64,000 nt of DNA from Xanthomonas codiaei (GCF_002939785.1 NZ_MDEC01000007.1:1-64000); one strand, 5' to 3'; numbered from the stretch's first letter, positions 30,637-40,669 are shown. Numbers and translations are program-made. The notes: generated by a model not told the origin, from the sequence alone.

Positions 30637-31794
30637 CTACAAAAGCACCAAATCATCGCGGTGCACCACATTCTCGCCATAGCTGTATCCCAGCACGCTG
30701 TCGATCTCGCGCGAATGGCGGCCGGCGATGCGACGGATATCCAGCGCCGAGTATTGGCTGACCCCGCGCGCCAGACAGCGCTCGCCTGCGTTGTCGCGCA
30801 GCCGGATCTCCACCATGTCGCCGCGCCGGAAATCGCCTTGCGCACCGGCCACGCCGCCCGGCAGCAGCGAGGCGCCCTTGTCGGTCAACGCCGTCGCCGC
30901 GCCCGCATCGATCAGGATCGCGCCGGCTTCCACCGGCGCATGCCGCAGCCAGTACTTGCGTGCGGCAATGCGCGTGCGCGCGGCGTGGATGCGGGTGCCG
31001 CGCAGGCGGTCCTGCGCCAGCCCGCGCACCACCTCGCCGCTGCGGCCGTTGAACAGGTAGGTGTCGATCCCGGCTGCGCCGGCCTTGGCGGCGGCCTCCA
31101 GCTTGGTGCGCATGCCACCGGTGCCCACGTTGCTGCCGCTGCCGCCGGCCATCGCCAGCACCTCGGGGGTGAGCTCGGCAACCTCGTTCAACGGGCGCGC
31201 ATGGGGATTGCTGCGCGGGTCGGCGGTGTACAGCCCATCGATGTCGGTCGCGATGAACAAGGCATCGGCATCGACCAGGGCGGCGACGATCGCGGCCAGG
31301 TTGTCGTTGTCGCCCAGCTTGAGCTCGTCCACCGACACGGTGTCGTTCTCGTTGATCACCGGCAATGCGCCCAGCCGCAGCAATTCGCCCAGGGTGGCGC
31401 GCGCATTGAGATAGCGGCGGCGGTTGCGCAGGTCGTCGTGGGTGAGCAGCACCTGCGCCACCGGCCGTTCGAAAAAGCGCTGCCACAAGGCGATCAGTTG
31501 CGCCTGCCCCAGCGCGGCCAGGGCTTGCCGCGCAGCGATGGGCGCGCCGACCTCGGCGGCCTTGGGCAGGATTGCGCGGCCGGCGGCCACCGCGCCGGAG
31601 GACACGATCACCAGTTCGCGCCCGGCCGCCAGATTGGCCGAGACGAACTGCGCCAGCCCCAGCGCAAAGCGCGGCGACAGCCCGCCGCCATCGGCGGCAA
31701 GCAGGCTGCTGCCGACCTTGAGCACCGCGCGGCGCCATGGCGGCAGCGCTTGCTCGACGAATGGGGACACGGCATTCGCAGCCGGCAGGGTCAT
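30637..31794 (-). CDS. proB: Glutamate 5-kinase with PUA domain
   Basis: A 385-residue enzyme for the first, feedback-controlled step of proline synthesis. The amino acid kinase domain (about 20-265) carries AVLKVGSSLL, VSSGAVAAGR, INENDTVS and LFIATDIDGLYTADP. The C-terminal PUA domain (about 285-375) includes DAGAATALTDKGASLLPGGV. It lies downstream of argH and the YciI gene, so proline and arginine genes, which share glutamate as precursor, are grouped. Confidence 0.96.
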   Translation of the reverse strand: MTLPAANAVSPFVEQALPPWRRAVLKVGSSLLAADGGGLSPRFALGLAQFVSANLAAGRELVIVSSGAVAAGRAILPKAAEVGAPIAARQALAALGQAQLIALWQRFFERPVAQVLLTHDDLRNRRRYLNARATLGELLRLGALPVINENDTVSVDELKLGDNDNLAAIVAALVDADALFIATDIDGLYTADPRSNPHARPLNEVAELTPEVLAMAGGSGSNVGTGGMRTKLEAAAKAGAAGIDTYLFNGRSGEVVRGLAQDRLRGTRIHAARTRIAARKYWLRHAPVEAGAILIDAGAATALTDKGASLLPGGVAGAQGDFRRGDMVEIRLRDNAGERCLARGVSQYSALDIRRIAGRHSREIDSVLGYSYGENVVHRDDLVLL

Positions 31795-31804
31795 GGTTGC
31801 AGCC

Positions 31805-32065
31805 TCAGCGAATGGTCCATTCGTGCACGCTCAGGTTCGAAGCCTGCATCGTGACCAGCGGATCACTGGCGACAATGGCCTGCGCCTGCGCCAGGTCGTC
31901 CACGTTGCACAGCACGTAGGCACCGCCGCTGCCGTCGGTGAACCCGCCGGTGAGATGGAGCCTGCCCTGTGCGCGCAGCGCATCGAGGAAGTCGCGATGC
32001 GGTTGGATGGCGGCATCGTCGAAGCTGGGCAGGCGCATGGCCAGGACCAGATAGAGCGTGGTCAT
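31805..32065 (-). CDS. YciI-like small protein
   Basis: 86 residues, MTTLYLVLAMRLPSFDDAA onward. The pattern of beta strand, HRDFLDALRAQGRLHLTGG, AYVLCNVDDLAQAQAIVASD and EWTIR fits the YciI/ferredoxin-fold family. Role unknown. It sits within the arginine-proline cluster, between argH and proB, with short gaps, and is probably cotranscribed. Confidence 0.8.
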   Translation of the reverse strand: MTTLYLVLAMRLPSFDDAAIQPHRDFLDALRAQGRLHLTGGFTDGSGGAYVLCNVDDLAQAQAIVASDPLVTMQASNLSVHEWTIR

Positions 32066-32102
32066 TGCACGCATTCCTCAGCGTCAGTAGCGATCCATGC
32101 GC

Positions 32103-33398
32103 TCATCGCAGCGCCTGCCAGCGGGCCTGCAACACATCCAGTTGCAGGTCGGCAGCCGCGCCGGGCGAGACGCGTGCAGCCAGGCTGCCTTCCGGCGTGC
32201 GCCCCTGCCCTGCAGTGTCCGAGGCTTCGGCGGCCGCCTTGTAGGCATCGCGGAACGGGACGCCGGCCACGGCCGCTTCCACCGCCACATCGGTGGCATA
32301 CATGCCCGAATCGATCGCCGCCTGCAGCTTATCCGGGCGCCATTCCAGGTTCGCCAGCAGCGCCGGCAGCAGTTCCAGCGCGGCCAGGCCGCGGCCAAAA
32401 CCATGCACGATCGCGCCCTTGCTGCTCTGCAGATCGCGGTGGTAGCCGGACGGCAGCGACAGCAGCTGTTCGATCTCGGTCCGCGCCGCCGCCACGCTGG
32501 CGTGGGTGGCGCGCATCAGTTCGATGACATCGGGGTTGCGCTTGTTCGGCATGATCGAACTGCCGGTGGTGTACTGCGCTGGCAGCGCCACGAAGGCGAA
32601 CTCGCCGCTGGTGAACAACGACAGGTCCCAGGCGATGCGCCGCAGATCGAGCGTGGCGCTGCCGAGGGCTTCGAGCGCAGCCAGCTCGTACTTGCCACGC
32701 GAAAGCTGCGCGTAGATCGGCGAGACCTGCAGCCGCGCAAAGCCCAGCGCGGTGGTGGTATGCGCGCGGTCCAACGGCAGATTGACGCCGTAACCGGCTG
32801 CGGTACCGAGCGGATTGCTGTCCACCAGCTGCAAGGTGTCGTTGGCGCGCACCGCGTTGTCGATGAAGGCCTCGGCCCAGCCGGCCCACCACATGCCTGC
32901 CGAAGACACCACCGCCCGCTGGATATGCGTGTAGCCAGGCACCGGCAACGCCGCCTCGGCCTGGGCGCGGTCCAGCGCCACCTTGGCGATCTCGGCGCTG
33001 AGCGTGGCCACGCGCCGCAGCTTGTCCTTCAACCACAACCGCGTGGCCACCAGGATCTGGTCGTTGCGGCTGCGCCCGGTATGGATCTTGCGGCCGGCAT
33101 CGCCCAGGCGCTCGGTCAGGCGCGCCTCGATGGCCGAATGGCAATCCTCGTACTGCTCGTCCAGCACGAAGGCACCGCTGCGGAAATCATCGGCCAGCAG
33201 CCCCAGCTCGCGCTGCAGACCGGCCAGCTCGTCGGTGGCGAGGATGCCGATGTGCTGCAGGCCTTGCGCATGCGCCGTGCTGGCAGCGATGTCGTAGAGG
33301 AAGAACTCGCGGTCCAGGATCACGTCGTCGCCGGCCAGGAAAGCCTGGATCTTGGCGTCCACGGCCACGCCGGGTTTTTGCCACAACAGGTTTGTCAT
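32103..33398 (-). CDS. argH: Argininosuccinate lyase
   Basis: A 431-residue enzyme that splits argininosuccinate to arginine and fumarate. The fumarase/lyase superfamily signature [18 protein letters not shown] is present, with HTGRSRNDQ and [14 protein letters not shown]. Start [17 protein letters not shown] at 33398. It follows argC; the gap holds GGGACC-type repeats. Confidence 0.96.
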   Translation of the reverse strand: MTNLLWQKPGVAVDAKIQAFLAGDDVILDREFFLYDIAASTAHAQGLQHIGILATDELAGLQRELGLLADDFRSGAFVLDEQYEDCHSAIEARLTERLGDAGRKIHTGRSRNDQILVATRLWLKDKLRRVATLSAEIAKVALDRAQAEAALPVPGYTHIQRAVVSSAGMWWAGWAEAFIDNAVRANDTLQLVDSNPLGTAAGYGVNLPLDRAHTTTALGFARLQVSPIYAQLSRGKYELAALEALGSATLDLRRIAWDLSLFTSGEFAFVALPAQYTTGSSIMPNKRNPDVIELMRATHASVAAARTEIEQLLSLPSGYHRDLQSSKGAIVHGFGRGLAALELLPALLANLEWRPDKLQAAIDSGMYATDVAVEAAVAGVPFRDAYKAAAEASDTAGQGRTPEGSLAARVSPGAAADLQLDVLQARWQALR

Positions 33399-33412
33399 TA
33401 GGGGTCCTTTTT

Positions 33413-33507
33413 TGCGGGACCGGGGACCCGGGACCGGGGACCCGGGAAAGCAGGAGCTTCTGCCCTTGCTCTCCCCGGTCACCGGTCCCCGGTCCCCGGT
33501 CCCGAAC
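33413..33507. repeat. GGGACC/GGTCCC repeat hairpin between argC and argH
   Basis: CGGGACCGGGGACCCGGG-type units at about 33415-33449 face the complementary CCCGGTCACCGGTCCCCGG units at about 33473-33507 across a short spacer, forming a strong potential hairpin. This is the same family as the block before ccmF. It reaches to within two bases of the argC stop. Confidence 0.82.
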
Positions 33508-33508
33508 A

Positions 33509-34465
33509 TCACACTGCAATCGAGGTCAATTCGTCCCAGCCGAACGCCAGGTTGAGATTCTGCATCGCCTGCGTCGCCGCGCCCTTGAGCAGGTTGTCCA
33601 GGGTTGCCACCACCACCACGCGCTTGTTGCCGGACGCCAGGGTGATGCCGCCGATCTGCACGCCGTGCCGGCCGGCGATGCGGCTGACCCACGGTGCCTC
33701 GTCCACCAGCTCGATCAGCGGCTCGTCGGCGTAGCGCTGCGCATAGCGCGCCTGCAGCTGCTCGCGCGTCAGCGGCTGCTGCAGCCATAGATTCACGGTC
33801 ATGGTGATACCGCGGAAATGCGGCGCCACATGCGGCATGAACTCCACCGGCACGCCGAGCTGGGCGGAGACTTCGCGCTCGTGCATGTGGTTGGTCAGCG
33901 CATACGGCATCAGGTTGTCGGCGAGCAGCTCGGGGTTGTTCTTGTCCGACGGCGTGGTGCCGGCGCCGGAATAGCCGGACACGCCGAAGCATTGCGGCGG
34001 GCCGGCCAGCTGATCCAGCAGCGGCGCGATGGTCAGCTGCATGGCGGTGGCATAGCAGCCCGGGTTGCTGATGCGCTTCTGCCCGGCGTAGCGCGCGCGG
34101 GTGAGTTCGGGCAGGCCGTAATACCAGGCCGGATCGAAGCGATAGTCGGCGGACAGATCGATCACCAGCGTCTGCGGCCTGGCGGCATCGATCGCAGCCA
34201 CGAATGGCTCGGCCTTGCCGTTGGGCAGCGCCAGGATCACCACGTCGGCCGCCTTGGCGGCCACCGCGTCGGCATCCAGACTTTCGAACCGCAGATCGCC
34301 GCGATAGCCGTCGTTGTGGTCGCCCACCGCCTGCCCGGCCAGTTCGCGCGAAGACACGAAGACCAGCTGCAGGTGCGGATGCGCCGCCACCAGCTTGATC
34401 AATTCCGAGCCGGTATGCCCGCGGGCGCCGACAATGCCGATGGTGGTGCTTGCTTGAACACTCAT
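33509..34465 (-). CDS. argC: N-acetyl-gamma-glutamyl-phosphate reductase
   Basis: A 318-residue enzyme making N-acetylglutamate semialdehyde. NAD(P)-binding [17 protein letters not shown] opens the protein; the catalytic Cys is in [28 protein letters not shown] and [10 protein letters not shown] follow. The ATG at 34465 overlaps the stop of the preceding acetyltransferase gene by four bases. Confidence 0.96.
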   Translation of the reverse strand: MSVQASTTIGIVGARGHTGSELIKLVAAHPHLQLVFVSSRELAGQAVGDHNDGYRGDLRFESLDADAVAAKAADVVILALPNGKAEPFVAAIDAARPQTLVIDLSADYRFDPAWYYGLPELTRARYAGQKRISNPGCYATAMQLTIAPLLDQLAGPPQCFGVSGYSGAGTTPSDKNNPELLADNLMPYALTNHMHEREVSAQLGVPVEFMPHVAPHFRGITMTVNLWLQQPLTREQLQARYAQRYADEPLIELVDEAPWVSRIAGRHGVQIGGITLASGNKRVVVVATLDNLLKGAATQAMQNLNLAFGWDELTSIAV

Positions 34466-35073
34466 GCGTTTGCTTCCAGGCGGAACTGCAGGTGGCGTTT
34501 GACCCCGGCCCATTCCGTATCGATGATGGAGAACACCACGGTATCGCGCGGCGTACCGTCGGCGTGCCGGGCGTGATTGCGCAGCACCCCGTCCTGCTTG
34601 GCACCCAAGCGCGCAATGGCCGCGCGCGAGGGGTGATTGAACCAACTGGTCTCGAACACCACGCTCAGACAGCCCAGCGTTTCGAAGGCATGCTGCAGCA
34701 GCATCAGCTTGGTTTCGGTGTTGACGCCGGTGCGCTGCACACGCGGGGCGTACCAGGTGTAGCCGATCGACAACCTGGGCACCGTCACGTCCAGCCCGTA
34801 GTAGCGGGTGCTGCCGACGATCTCGCCTGCCGCATTGCGCACCACGAAGGGCAGCATCCTGCCTTCGGCCTGCGCCGCCAACGCGGCGGCCAGGTAGTCG
34901 TCCAACTGCGCCGGTGCCGGCACGCCGGTGTACCACAGCCGCGACAACGCACCGTCCTCCAGCGCGGCACGCAGACCGTCGACGTGTGCGGCCTGCAAGG
35001 GCTCCAGCGTCGCATGCTGCCCGCGCAGCGTGGGCAACTCGCGCCACAGCAGGGGCAATTGGCTCCAGGTCAT
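34462..35073 (-). CDS. GNAT family acetyltransferase in the arginine operon
   Basis: A 203-residue protein of the RimJ/RimL-like GNAT group: [59 protein letters not shown] (acetyl-CoA loop) and [19 protein letters not shown]. Its substrate is unknown. It lies five bases after argBA and overlaps argC by four, so it is made together with arginine enzymes, yet the known acetylglutamate synthase activity is in ArgBA. It may acetylate an amine related to the pathway. Confidence 0.85.
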   Translation of the reverse strand: MTWSQLPLLWRELPTLRGQHATLEPLQAAHVDGLRAALEDGALSRLWYTGVPAPAQLDDYLAAALAAQAEGRMLPFVVRNAAGEIVGSTRYYGLDVTVPRLSIGYTWYAPRVQRTGVNTETKLMLLQHAFETLGCLSVVFETSWFNHPSRAAIARLGAKQDGVLRNHARHADGTPRDTVVFSIIDTEWAGVKRHLQFRLEANA

Positions 35074-35078
35074 CGCGC

Positions 35079-36422
35079 TCAGCCCAGCAGGGTCGGTTGA
35101 CGGGTGGCGCAATGCGCCACGCAGTGCTGGATCTGCGCGAAGTTCTCCAGCCCGTACCAGAACACTTTCCACTTCTCCTGCTTGATGCAGCCATCGGATT
35201 CGGCGTAGTAGAAGATATTGACCTGGTTGTTGTGCCGCGAGCGCCAGAACAGCTGCGGGGTTTCCTCGCGCATCACGTTCCACACCGCCCGGCCCAGGCC
35301 TTCGCCCTGCGCGTCGTCGAGCACGGCGAACTTGTCCAGATAGGTCAGCCGGCCTTCGCCGAGCTGGCCCTCGTCGGTGAGGATGACCGCGGCGCGATAG
35401 TTCTCGCTGACGTAGGCACGCAATAGCGTGGTGTTGGAAAAATAGTCCGGCACCAGGGTGCGACCGAAGCTGGATTCGATCAGCGATGTGAGCCGCGGCA
35501 GATCCAGCTCGTCCCAGGACGTGGCGCGCAGCACGCGCTCGCCCCGCCGGACCAGGGTGCCGGAGCCCTTGTGGGTGAACAGTTCCTTGGCCAGATCCGC
35601 CGGCCGGGTGATCGACACCGACGATTCCAGCGGCAGGCGGTCGAGCAGGTCCTTGATCTGTTCGATCTTCACCCGCATGCCGCCGTTGATCCACGGCTGC
35701 TGCATCAGGTGGTCGTACTCGGTGGACAGGTTGATCGAATCGATCAGCTTGCCGTCGGCATCCAGCAGGCCGCCGGTGCCGGTGAGGAAGATGATCTTGT
35801 AGGGCTGCAGCTCCTGCACCAGTTCGTTGGCGGCAAAGTCCGCGTTGACGTTGAGGATCTGCCCGCTGGGCGTTTCGCCCAGGCTGGTGATCACCGGGAT
35901 CGAGCCGGCCTGCAGGCTGGCTTCGATCGGCGCCAGATTCACCGCCTTGACCTCACCGACCAGGCCATAGGTTTCGCGATCCAGGTACTGCGCCTCGAAC
36001 ACGCCGCCGGTGATGGAGGTGGCGCGCGCGCCGTTCTGCTGCAGCGCTTCCACCAATTTGAGGTTGGAGGCCTGGAACACCTTGCGCACGATCGCCAGCG
36101 CTTCGGGCGAGGTCACCCGCAAGCCGTTGACGGTCTGCTTCTCGATGCCGGCGGCCGACAGTTCGGCGTCCAGCTGCGGGCCGGCGCCGTGCAGCACGAT
36201 CGGGGTCAGCCCCACTTCCTGCAGGAACGACAGCGACGAAGTCAGCGCCTCCAGATCGTCGCGCAACACCGCGCCGCCCACCTTGACCACCGCAAAGCGT
36301 TTGGCGTCGAGCTGCGAAAACCGCTTGAGGTACTGGCTGATTTCCTTCGCGCTGGCCATGCTCGAAAGCAGGCGCACGATGGTCTGGCGGGTCTGTTTGT
36401 GGGGCTGTGCTGGGAGGGACAT
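35079..36422 (-). CDS. argB: Bifunctional N-acetylglutamate kinase/synthase
   Basis: A 447-residue fusion. Residues about 1-290 are an acetylglutamate kinase ([52 protein letters not shown]). Residues about 291-447 are a GNAT domain ([52 protein letters not shown]) giving acetylglutamate synthase. Such fused NAGS/K proteins, related to the vertebrate synthase, are characteristic of Xanthomonadaceae and are the usual arginine feedback point. Confidence 0.95.
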   Translation of the reverse strand: MSLPAQPHKQTRQTIVRLLSSMASAKEISQYLKRFSQLDAKRFAVVKVGGAVLRDDLEALTSSLSFLQEVGLTPIVLHGAGPQLDAELSAAGIEKQTVNGLRVTSPEALAIVRKVFQASNLKLVEALQQNGARATSITGGVFEAQYLDRETYGLVGEVKAVNLAPIEASLQAGSIPVITSLGETPSGQILNVNADFAANELVQELQPYKIIFLTGTGGLLDADGKLIDSINLSTEYDHLMQQPWINGGMRVKIEQIKDLLDRLPLESSVSITRPADLAKELFTHKGSGTLVRRGERVLRATSWDELDLPRLTSLIESSFGRTLVPDYFSNTTLLRAYVSENYRAAVILTDEGQLGEGRLTYLDKFAVLDDAQGEGLGRAVWNVMREETPQLFWRSRHNNQVNIFYYAESDGCIKQEKWKVFWYGLENFAQIQHCVAHCATRQPTLLG

Positions 36423-36467
36423 TGCCGTGATCGAAAGAGGAAGGAAGCGCCAGGCGCAAGGGTCGGT

Positions 36468-37568
36468 TTAGCGGGAACCGTTGATGATGCGATGGACCGA
36501 TTCGGCATAACGCTGCAGTTGCTCCAGCGTCACGAACTCATCGGCGGTATGCGCCTGGGCGATATCGCCCGGGCCATAGACCAGCGCGGTGTAGCCGCCG
36601 GCCGAGAACAGCGAGGCCTCGGTCCAGAAGTCCACCGCATTGCCGATCGGCAGGTCCAGCGCATCGGCCACATCGCGTGCGGCCAGGCGACGCTCTTCGG
36701 CACGCGCTATGTCGCCGGACGGCAGGCTGGGGCCGCGAAAGGTTTCTTCGAAGTGCGCTGCGGCGGGATCGGCAAAGCCGGCAAAGGTCGCCAGCAGGCC
36801 ATCCACATCCATCGATGGCAGCGGACGGAAACCGAAGCGCAGCTCGGCCGCAGGGGCGATCATGTTGGCCTTGATGCCGCCATCGACGCGGCCGATGTTG
36901 AAGCGCAGGCCGGTCAGCCCGCCGAAGCGCGCATGTGCGAGTGCCTGGACATGATCCAGCGCCCTGCCGCCCCAGCGCATCGCCTGGTGCAGCGCGCTGG
37001 CAGACGGATCCTGCTTGCCCGAGGCATGCCCGGCGCGGCCGGCAAAGCGCATCAGTACCGAGCTGATGCCACGATGCGCCAGCACCGCCTCGCTCATGGT
37101 CGGCTCGGCCACCAGCACTGCCTCGAACGGCAGACCACGGGCCAGAAACGCGGCAATACAGCGCGGGTCGTTGGCTTCCTCATCGGACGAAAACAGGAAG
37201 GCGGCATCGCCATCGCCGGCATTGGCTGCGGCGATCAACGCCGCAGCCGCGCCCTTGATGTCGCACACGCCCAGGCCGATCGCGCGGTCTTCGGTGCGCC
37301 GCATCACATGCGGATCGGCGCTCCAATGCGGCGAATCCGGCACCGTGTCCAGGTGTACGTTGAACAGATACTTTGGAGTTCCACGCACCGCATACAGGCT
37401 CACCGCCCCGGCACCGTGGTCGATCAACTCGACCTGGAAACCGGGCAGTTGCGCGCCCAGGTAGTCGAAGATGCCGCCTTCGGCAGCGATCGCACGCGGC
37501 GGATTGCGAGTGTCGAAGGACACCAGCGCTTCCAGGTGAGTCAGCGTGTTGTCGAGCAGTGTGTTCAT
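36468..37568 (-). CDS. argE: N-acetylcitrulline deacetylase (ArgE-type M20 metallohydrolase)
   Basis: A 366-residue M20 family zinc amidohydrolase. Metal-site motifs are LFNVHLDTVPDSP, GLGVCDIKGAAAALIA, the Glu pair in FSSDEEANDP, and a later His in GPGDIAQAHTADEF. In Xanthomonas the pathway carbamoylates acetylornithine first, so this enzyme deacetylates N-acetylcitrulline rather than N-acetylornithine; the neighbouring argF' supports this. The start is ATG 37568 (MNTLLDNTLTHLEALV). Its 5' end is partly duplicated upstream. Confidence 0.93.
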   Translation of the reverse strand: MNTLLDNTLTHLEALVSFDTRNPPRAIAAEGGIFDYLGAQLPGFQVELIDHGAGAVSLYAVRGTPKYLFNVHLDTVPDSPHWSADPHVMRRTEDRAIGLGVCDIKGAAAALIAAANAGDGDAAFLFSSDEEANDPRCIAAFLARGLPFEAVLVAEPTMSEAVLAHRGISSVLMRFAGRAGHASGKQDPSASALHQAMRWGGRALDHVQALAHARFGGLTGLRFNIGRVDGGIKANMIAPAAELRFGFRPLPSMDVDGLLATFAGFADPAAAHFEETFRGPSLPSGDIARAEERRLAARDVADALDLPIGNAVDFWTEASLFSAGGYTALVYGPGDIAQAHTADEFVTLEQLQRYAESVHRIINGSR

Positions 37569-38225
37569 TGAATGGGTCTGGTTGCGTCGGGCAGCATGGT
37601 GGCGAGGTGATGTGTGGCCAAGTGTGCGGAGTGTCTCTGAGGTTCCTACCACCCTTCCCCCGCCTGCGGGGGAAGGTGCCCGAAGGGCGGATGGGGGCAG
37701 TGCAAAAGCCCCCCTCATCCGGCGCTACGCGCCACCTTCTCCCGCACGCGGGAGAAGCAATCTGCGCGCAGGCGCGCAGCACTGGCACCCCATGGCACGC
37801 GGCGGGTTGCGGGTGTCGAAGGACACCAGCGTTTGAATGTGAGTCAGCGTGTTGTCGAGCAGTGTGTCCATTGAATGGGTCTGGTTGCGTCGGGCAGCAT
37901 GGTGGTGTTGCCAAGTGTGCGGGGTGTCTCTGAGGTTCATACCACCCTTCCCCCGCCTGCGGGGGAAGGTGCCCGAAGGGCGGATGGGGGCAGTGCAAAG
38001 CCCCCCTCATCCGGCGCTACGCGCCACCTTCTCCCGCACGCGGGAGAAGCAATGTATCTCTGACGTTCATACCACCCTTCCCCCGCTTGCGGGGGAAGGT
38101 GCCCGACAGGGCGGATGGGGGCAGTGCAAAGCACCCTCATCCGGCGCTACGCGCCACCTTCTCCCGCACGCGGAAGAAGCAATCCGCGCGCAGGCGCGCA
38201 GCATCAAAGCATCCGCACGCCCTGC
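37569..38225. repeat. Extragenic repeat block between argG and argE, three copies
   Basis: Three copies (about 37646-37758, 37938-38050, 38070-38178) of an element: CCTTCCCCCGC(C/T)TGCGGGGGAAGG, then TGCCCGAAGGGCGGATGGGGGC, then CTCATCCGGCGCTACGCGCC and CCTTCTCCCGCACGCGGGAGAAG. Both ends are hairpins. The first two copies belong to a 303-bp tandem duplication (about 37492-37794 and 37795-38055) that also includes the first codons of argE. Confidence 0.88.
37795..37871 (-). pseudogene. Duplicated 5' fragment of argE
   Basis: A copy of the argE start displaced by exactly 303 bp: ATG at 37871 begins MDTLLDNTLTHIQTLVSFDT, against MNTLLDNTLTHLEALVSFDT in the real gene, then runs into repeat sequence after RNPPRA. 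Several substitutions show it is not recent or has been reshuffled. It is too short to be functional but could be translated. Confidence 0.85.
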
Positions 38226-39467
38226 TCAGCGATTGACCTGCGCGTACAGCGTGGAGCTCATGCCGAACAGCTTGATGAAGCCTTCGGCTTCTTCCACGCC
38301 CCAGTCGGCCGACTGCGCATAGGTCGCGCCCTTGGTGTTGAGCAGGTGCGGCGAACGCACCGCCACCGCATCGACGCGGCCACCGCGGGTTTCCAGCACC
38401 ACTTCGCCATTGACCTTGGACTGCGACGACTTCAGGAACGCCTCGATGTCGGTCTTGAGCGGGTCGTGGTAGAAGCCTTCGTACACCAGCTCCACCCACT
38501 TGCGCGCCACGTCCGGCTTGAAGCGGTTCTGCTGCTTGGTCAGCACGGCATCTTCCAGCGCGCGATGCGCGGTGAGCAGCGAGACCAGGCCCGGCGCTTC
38601 GAACACGATGCGGCCCTTCAGCCCGATTACGGTATCGCCGGTGTACACGCCACGGCCCACGCCGTACTGCGCAAACAGGCTGTTGAGCTTGGCCAGGATC
38701 TTCGCACCGGGCAGCGGCTCGCCATCCAGCTCCACCGCCTCGCCTTCGACGAATTTCAAGGTCACCGTCAGCGCCTCGGTGGGCCATGCGCTGCGCGGCG
38801 CGCACCAGCCGCGCGCGCCCTCGCCCGGCGCTTCCCACCGATCGATCTCGCCGCCGGACATGGTCAGGCCCAGCAGATTCTCGTTAATGGTGTAGGCCTG
38901 CTGCTTGGCACGCACGCCGAAACCGCGCTCTTCCAGATACTTCTGTTCGTAGGCGCGGGTCTGGGTGTGCTCCTTCTGGATTTCGCGGATCGGCGCGACG
39001 ATCTGGTAGTCGCCCAACGCCTTCACCGCCAGGTCGAAACGCACCTGGTCGTTGCCCATGCCGGTGCAGCCGTGCGCGATGATGCGCGTGCCCAGCTCTT
39101 CGGCGCGCTTGAGCGCAGCATCCACGATCAGGTAACGGTCGGACACCAGCAACGGATACTGGCCCTGGTAGCCCTCGCCCGCCCACACGAACGGCTTGAC
39201 GAAGCCTTCCCAGATCGCCGGGCCCCCGTCGACGGTGACATGGCTGGCCGCACCCAGCTCGGCGGCGCGCTTCTCGATGAACTCACGCTCTTCGGCATCC
39301 ACGCCGCCGGTATCGGCAAACACCGTGTGCACCGCGTAGCCACGTTCCTGCAGATACGGAATGCAGAAGCTGGTGTCCAGGCCGCCGGAGAACGCCAGGA
39401 CGATGTCCTTGGTGCCGGGATTTGAGATTGGGGATTCGGGATTGGTGGAAGCGGTCTGTTGCGACAT
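38226..39467 (-). CDS. argG: Argininosuccinate synthase with repeat-encoded N-terminal insert
   Basis: A 413-residue ATP-dependent ligase joining citrulline and aspartate. The PP-loop is [20 protein letters not shown]; further motifs are [16 protein letters not shown] and [14 protein letters not shown]. Homologues begin with the [10 protein letters not shown] strand almost at once; here 20 residues precede it, and residues 9-18 ([10 protein letters not shown]) are encoded by a GGGATT heptad array. No other start codon lies between the array and the PP-loop, so the repeat is translated. Confidence 0.93.
   Translation of the reverse strand: MSQQTASTNPESPISNPGTKDIVLAFSGGLDTSFCIPYLQERGYAVHTVFADTGGVDAEEREFIEKRAAELGAASHVTVDGGPAIWEGFVKPFVWAGEGYQGQYPLLVSDRYLIVDAALKRAEELGTRIIAHGCTGMGNDQVRFDLAVKALGDYQIVAPIREIQKEHTQTRAYEQKYLEERGFGVRAKQQAYTINENLLGLTMSGGEIDRWEAPGEGARGWCAPRSAWPTEALTVTLKFVEGEAVELDGEPLPGAKILAKLNSLFAQYGVGRGVYTGDTVIGLKGRIVFEAPGLVSLLTAHRALEDAVLTKQQNRFKPDVARKWVELVYEGFYHDPLKTDIEAFLKSSQSKVNGEVVLETRGGRVDAVAVRSPHLLNTKGATYAQSADWGVEEAEGFIKLFGMSSTLYAQVNR
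39417..39445. repeat. Heptad repeat inside the argG coding region
   Basis: GGGATTTGAGATTGGGGATT and the following CGGGATTGG form four heptads lying wholly within argG, in the frame that yields [10 protein letters not shown]. The array does not disrupt the frame. Confidence 0.88.
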
Positions 39468-39520
39468 GGGGGTCTCTTTGGAAGTTGACTAAGTTAGGTC
39501 GGGAGCGGAGTTCGCCGTTG

Positions 39521-39550
39521 CAAATCCCCAATCCCCAATCACGAATCCCG
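39521..39550. repeat. Heptad repeat at the 3' end of argF'
   Basis: Complementary heptads (AATCCCC, AATCCCC, AATCACG, AATCCCG) facing those inside argG. The argF' stop codon (39539-39541) and its last codons lie within them. The two arrays can pair in the argF'-argG mRNA. Confidence 0.85.
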
Positions 39551-40564
39551 GCTGCCCTGGCCCACCAGGGCAGCCATGATCGCCTTCTGCACATGCAGGC
39601 GATTCTCTGCCTCGTCGATGGCGATGCAGTTGGGCGAATCCATCACCGCATCGGTGGCCTTGACGTTGCGGCGCAGCGGCAGGCAATGCGAGAACACGCC
39701 GTTATTGGTCAGCGCCATCTTGCGCTCGTCGACGATGAAGTGCTGGTACTGGTCGCGGATCGGCTTTTCCGGCTCCCAGTTGCCGAAGAACGGCAGCGCG
39801 CCCCAGCTCTTGGCATAGACGACATCGGCACCGGCGTAGGCGCTGTCGATGTCGTGGCTCACCTGCAGCGAGCCACCGCTTTCGGCCACGTTCTGCGCCG
39901 CCCAGCCCATGTAGCGCTCGTCCAGGATGTAGTCCGGCGTCGGGCACAGCAGGGTCACGTCCATCCCCAAGCGGGTGGCGATGGTCAGCGCGGAATTGGC
40001 CACCGCGGTGTTGAGCGGCTTGGGGTGATAGGTCCAGGTCAGCACGTACTTCTTGCCGCGCAGATCCTGTGTGCCGAAGTGTTCCTGCAGCGCCAGCGCA
40101 TGCGCCAGCTCCTGGCACGGGTGGGTGATGGTCTCCATGTTGATCACCGGCACCGGCGAATACCGGGCAAAGCTCTTGAGCACCTGGTCCTCGCGGTCCT
40201 TGGACCAGTCGACGAACTTCGGGAACGCGCGCACGCCGATCAGGTCGACATAACGGCCGAGCACGCGCGCCACTTCGGCGATGTGCTCTTCGGTGTCGCC
40301 ATCCATCACCGTGCCCAGGTTGAACTCGATCGGCCACGCATCCTTGCCCGGCTGCAGCACTACCGCATGCCCGCCCAGCTGGAACGCACCCAGCTCGAAG
40401 CTGGTGCGGGTGCGCATGGACGGGTTGAAGAACACCAGCGCGATCGACTTGCCCTTCAGCTCGCTTCCCAGCTTGTTGCGTTTGAACAGTGCGGCCTGGG
40501 TCAACAACGCGTCCAGTTCGGCGCGACTCCAGTCCTGGGTGTTCAAGAAGTGCTTCAGTGACAT
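39539..40564 (-). CDS. argF': N-acetylornithine carbamoyltransferase
   Basis: A 341-residue transcarbamylase. The carbamoyl phosphate site is FFNPSMRTRTSFELGAF; ITHPCQELAHALALQEHFG and VFSHCLPLRRNVKATD are typical of the acetylornithine (AOTCase) group of Xanthomonas rather than ordinary OTCases. The product, N-acetylcitrulline, is used by the nearby argE. ATG 40564 has AAAGGA upstream. An in-frame ATG at 40627 would add a 21-residue Arg-rich extension. The final residues GSRDS and stop come from a heptad repeat. Confidence 0.95.
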   Translation of the reverse strand: MSLKHFLNTQDWSRAELDALLTQAALFKRNKLGSELKGKSIALVFFNPSMRTRTSFELGAFQLGGHAVVLQPGKDAWPIEFNLGTVMDGDTEEHIAEVARVLGRYVDLIGVRAFPKFVDWSKDREDQVLKSFARYSPVPVINMETITHPCQELAHALALQEHFGTQDLRGKKYVLTWTYHPKPLNTAVANSALTIATRLGMDVTLLCPTPDYILDERYMGWAAQNVAESGGSLQVSHDIDSAYAGADVVYAKSWGALPFFGNWEPEKPIRDQYQHFIVDERKMALTNNGVFSHCLPLRRNVKATDAVMDSPNCIAIDEAENRLHVQKAIMAALVGQGSRDS

Positions 40565-40669
40565 CGATCGATCCTTTGCTGCGTACTTCTGCTGCGTGGT
40601 CCGTCGGGAGCGACGGGTGCGCGACATGCGCGTTTCTTGCGGTTGAAACTTTTGTGACGCCAAAACGAA

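Noticed and set aside
35571-37571. A 666-codon frame on the plus strand
   Set aside because: It is antisense to argBA and argE and has the His/Gln/Arg-rich composition of a shadow frame.
37725-37940. A 71-codon ORF beginning upstream of the duplicated argE start
   Set aside because: It is the argE fragment read through into repeat sequence; listed as a pseudogene rather than a gene.
37569-38225. CRISPR-like appearance of regularly spaced palindromes
   Set aside because: Units are long, few, imperfect and contain coding fragments; there are no uniform repeat-spacer units and no cas genes.
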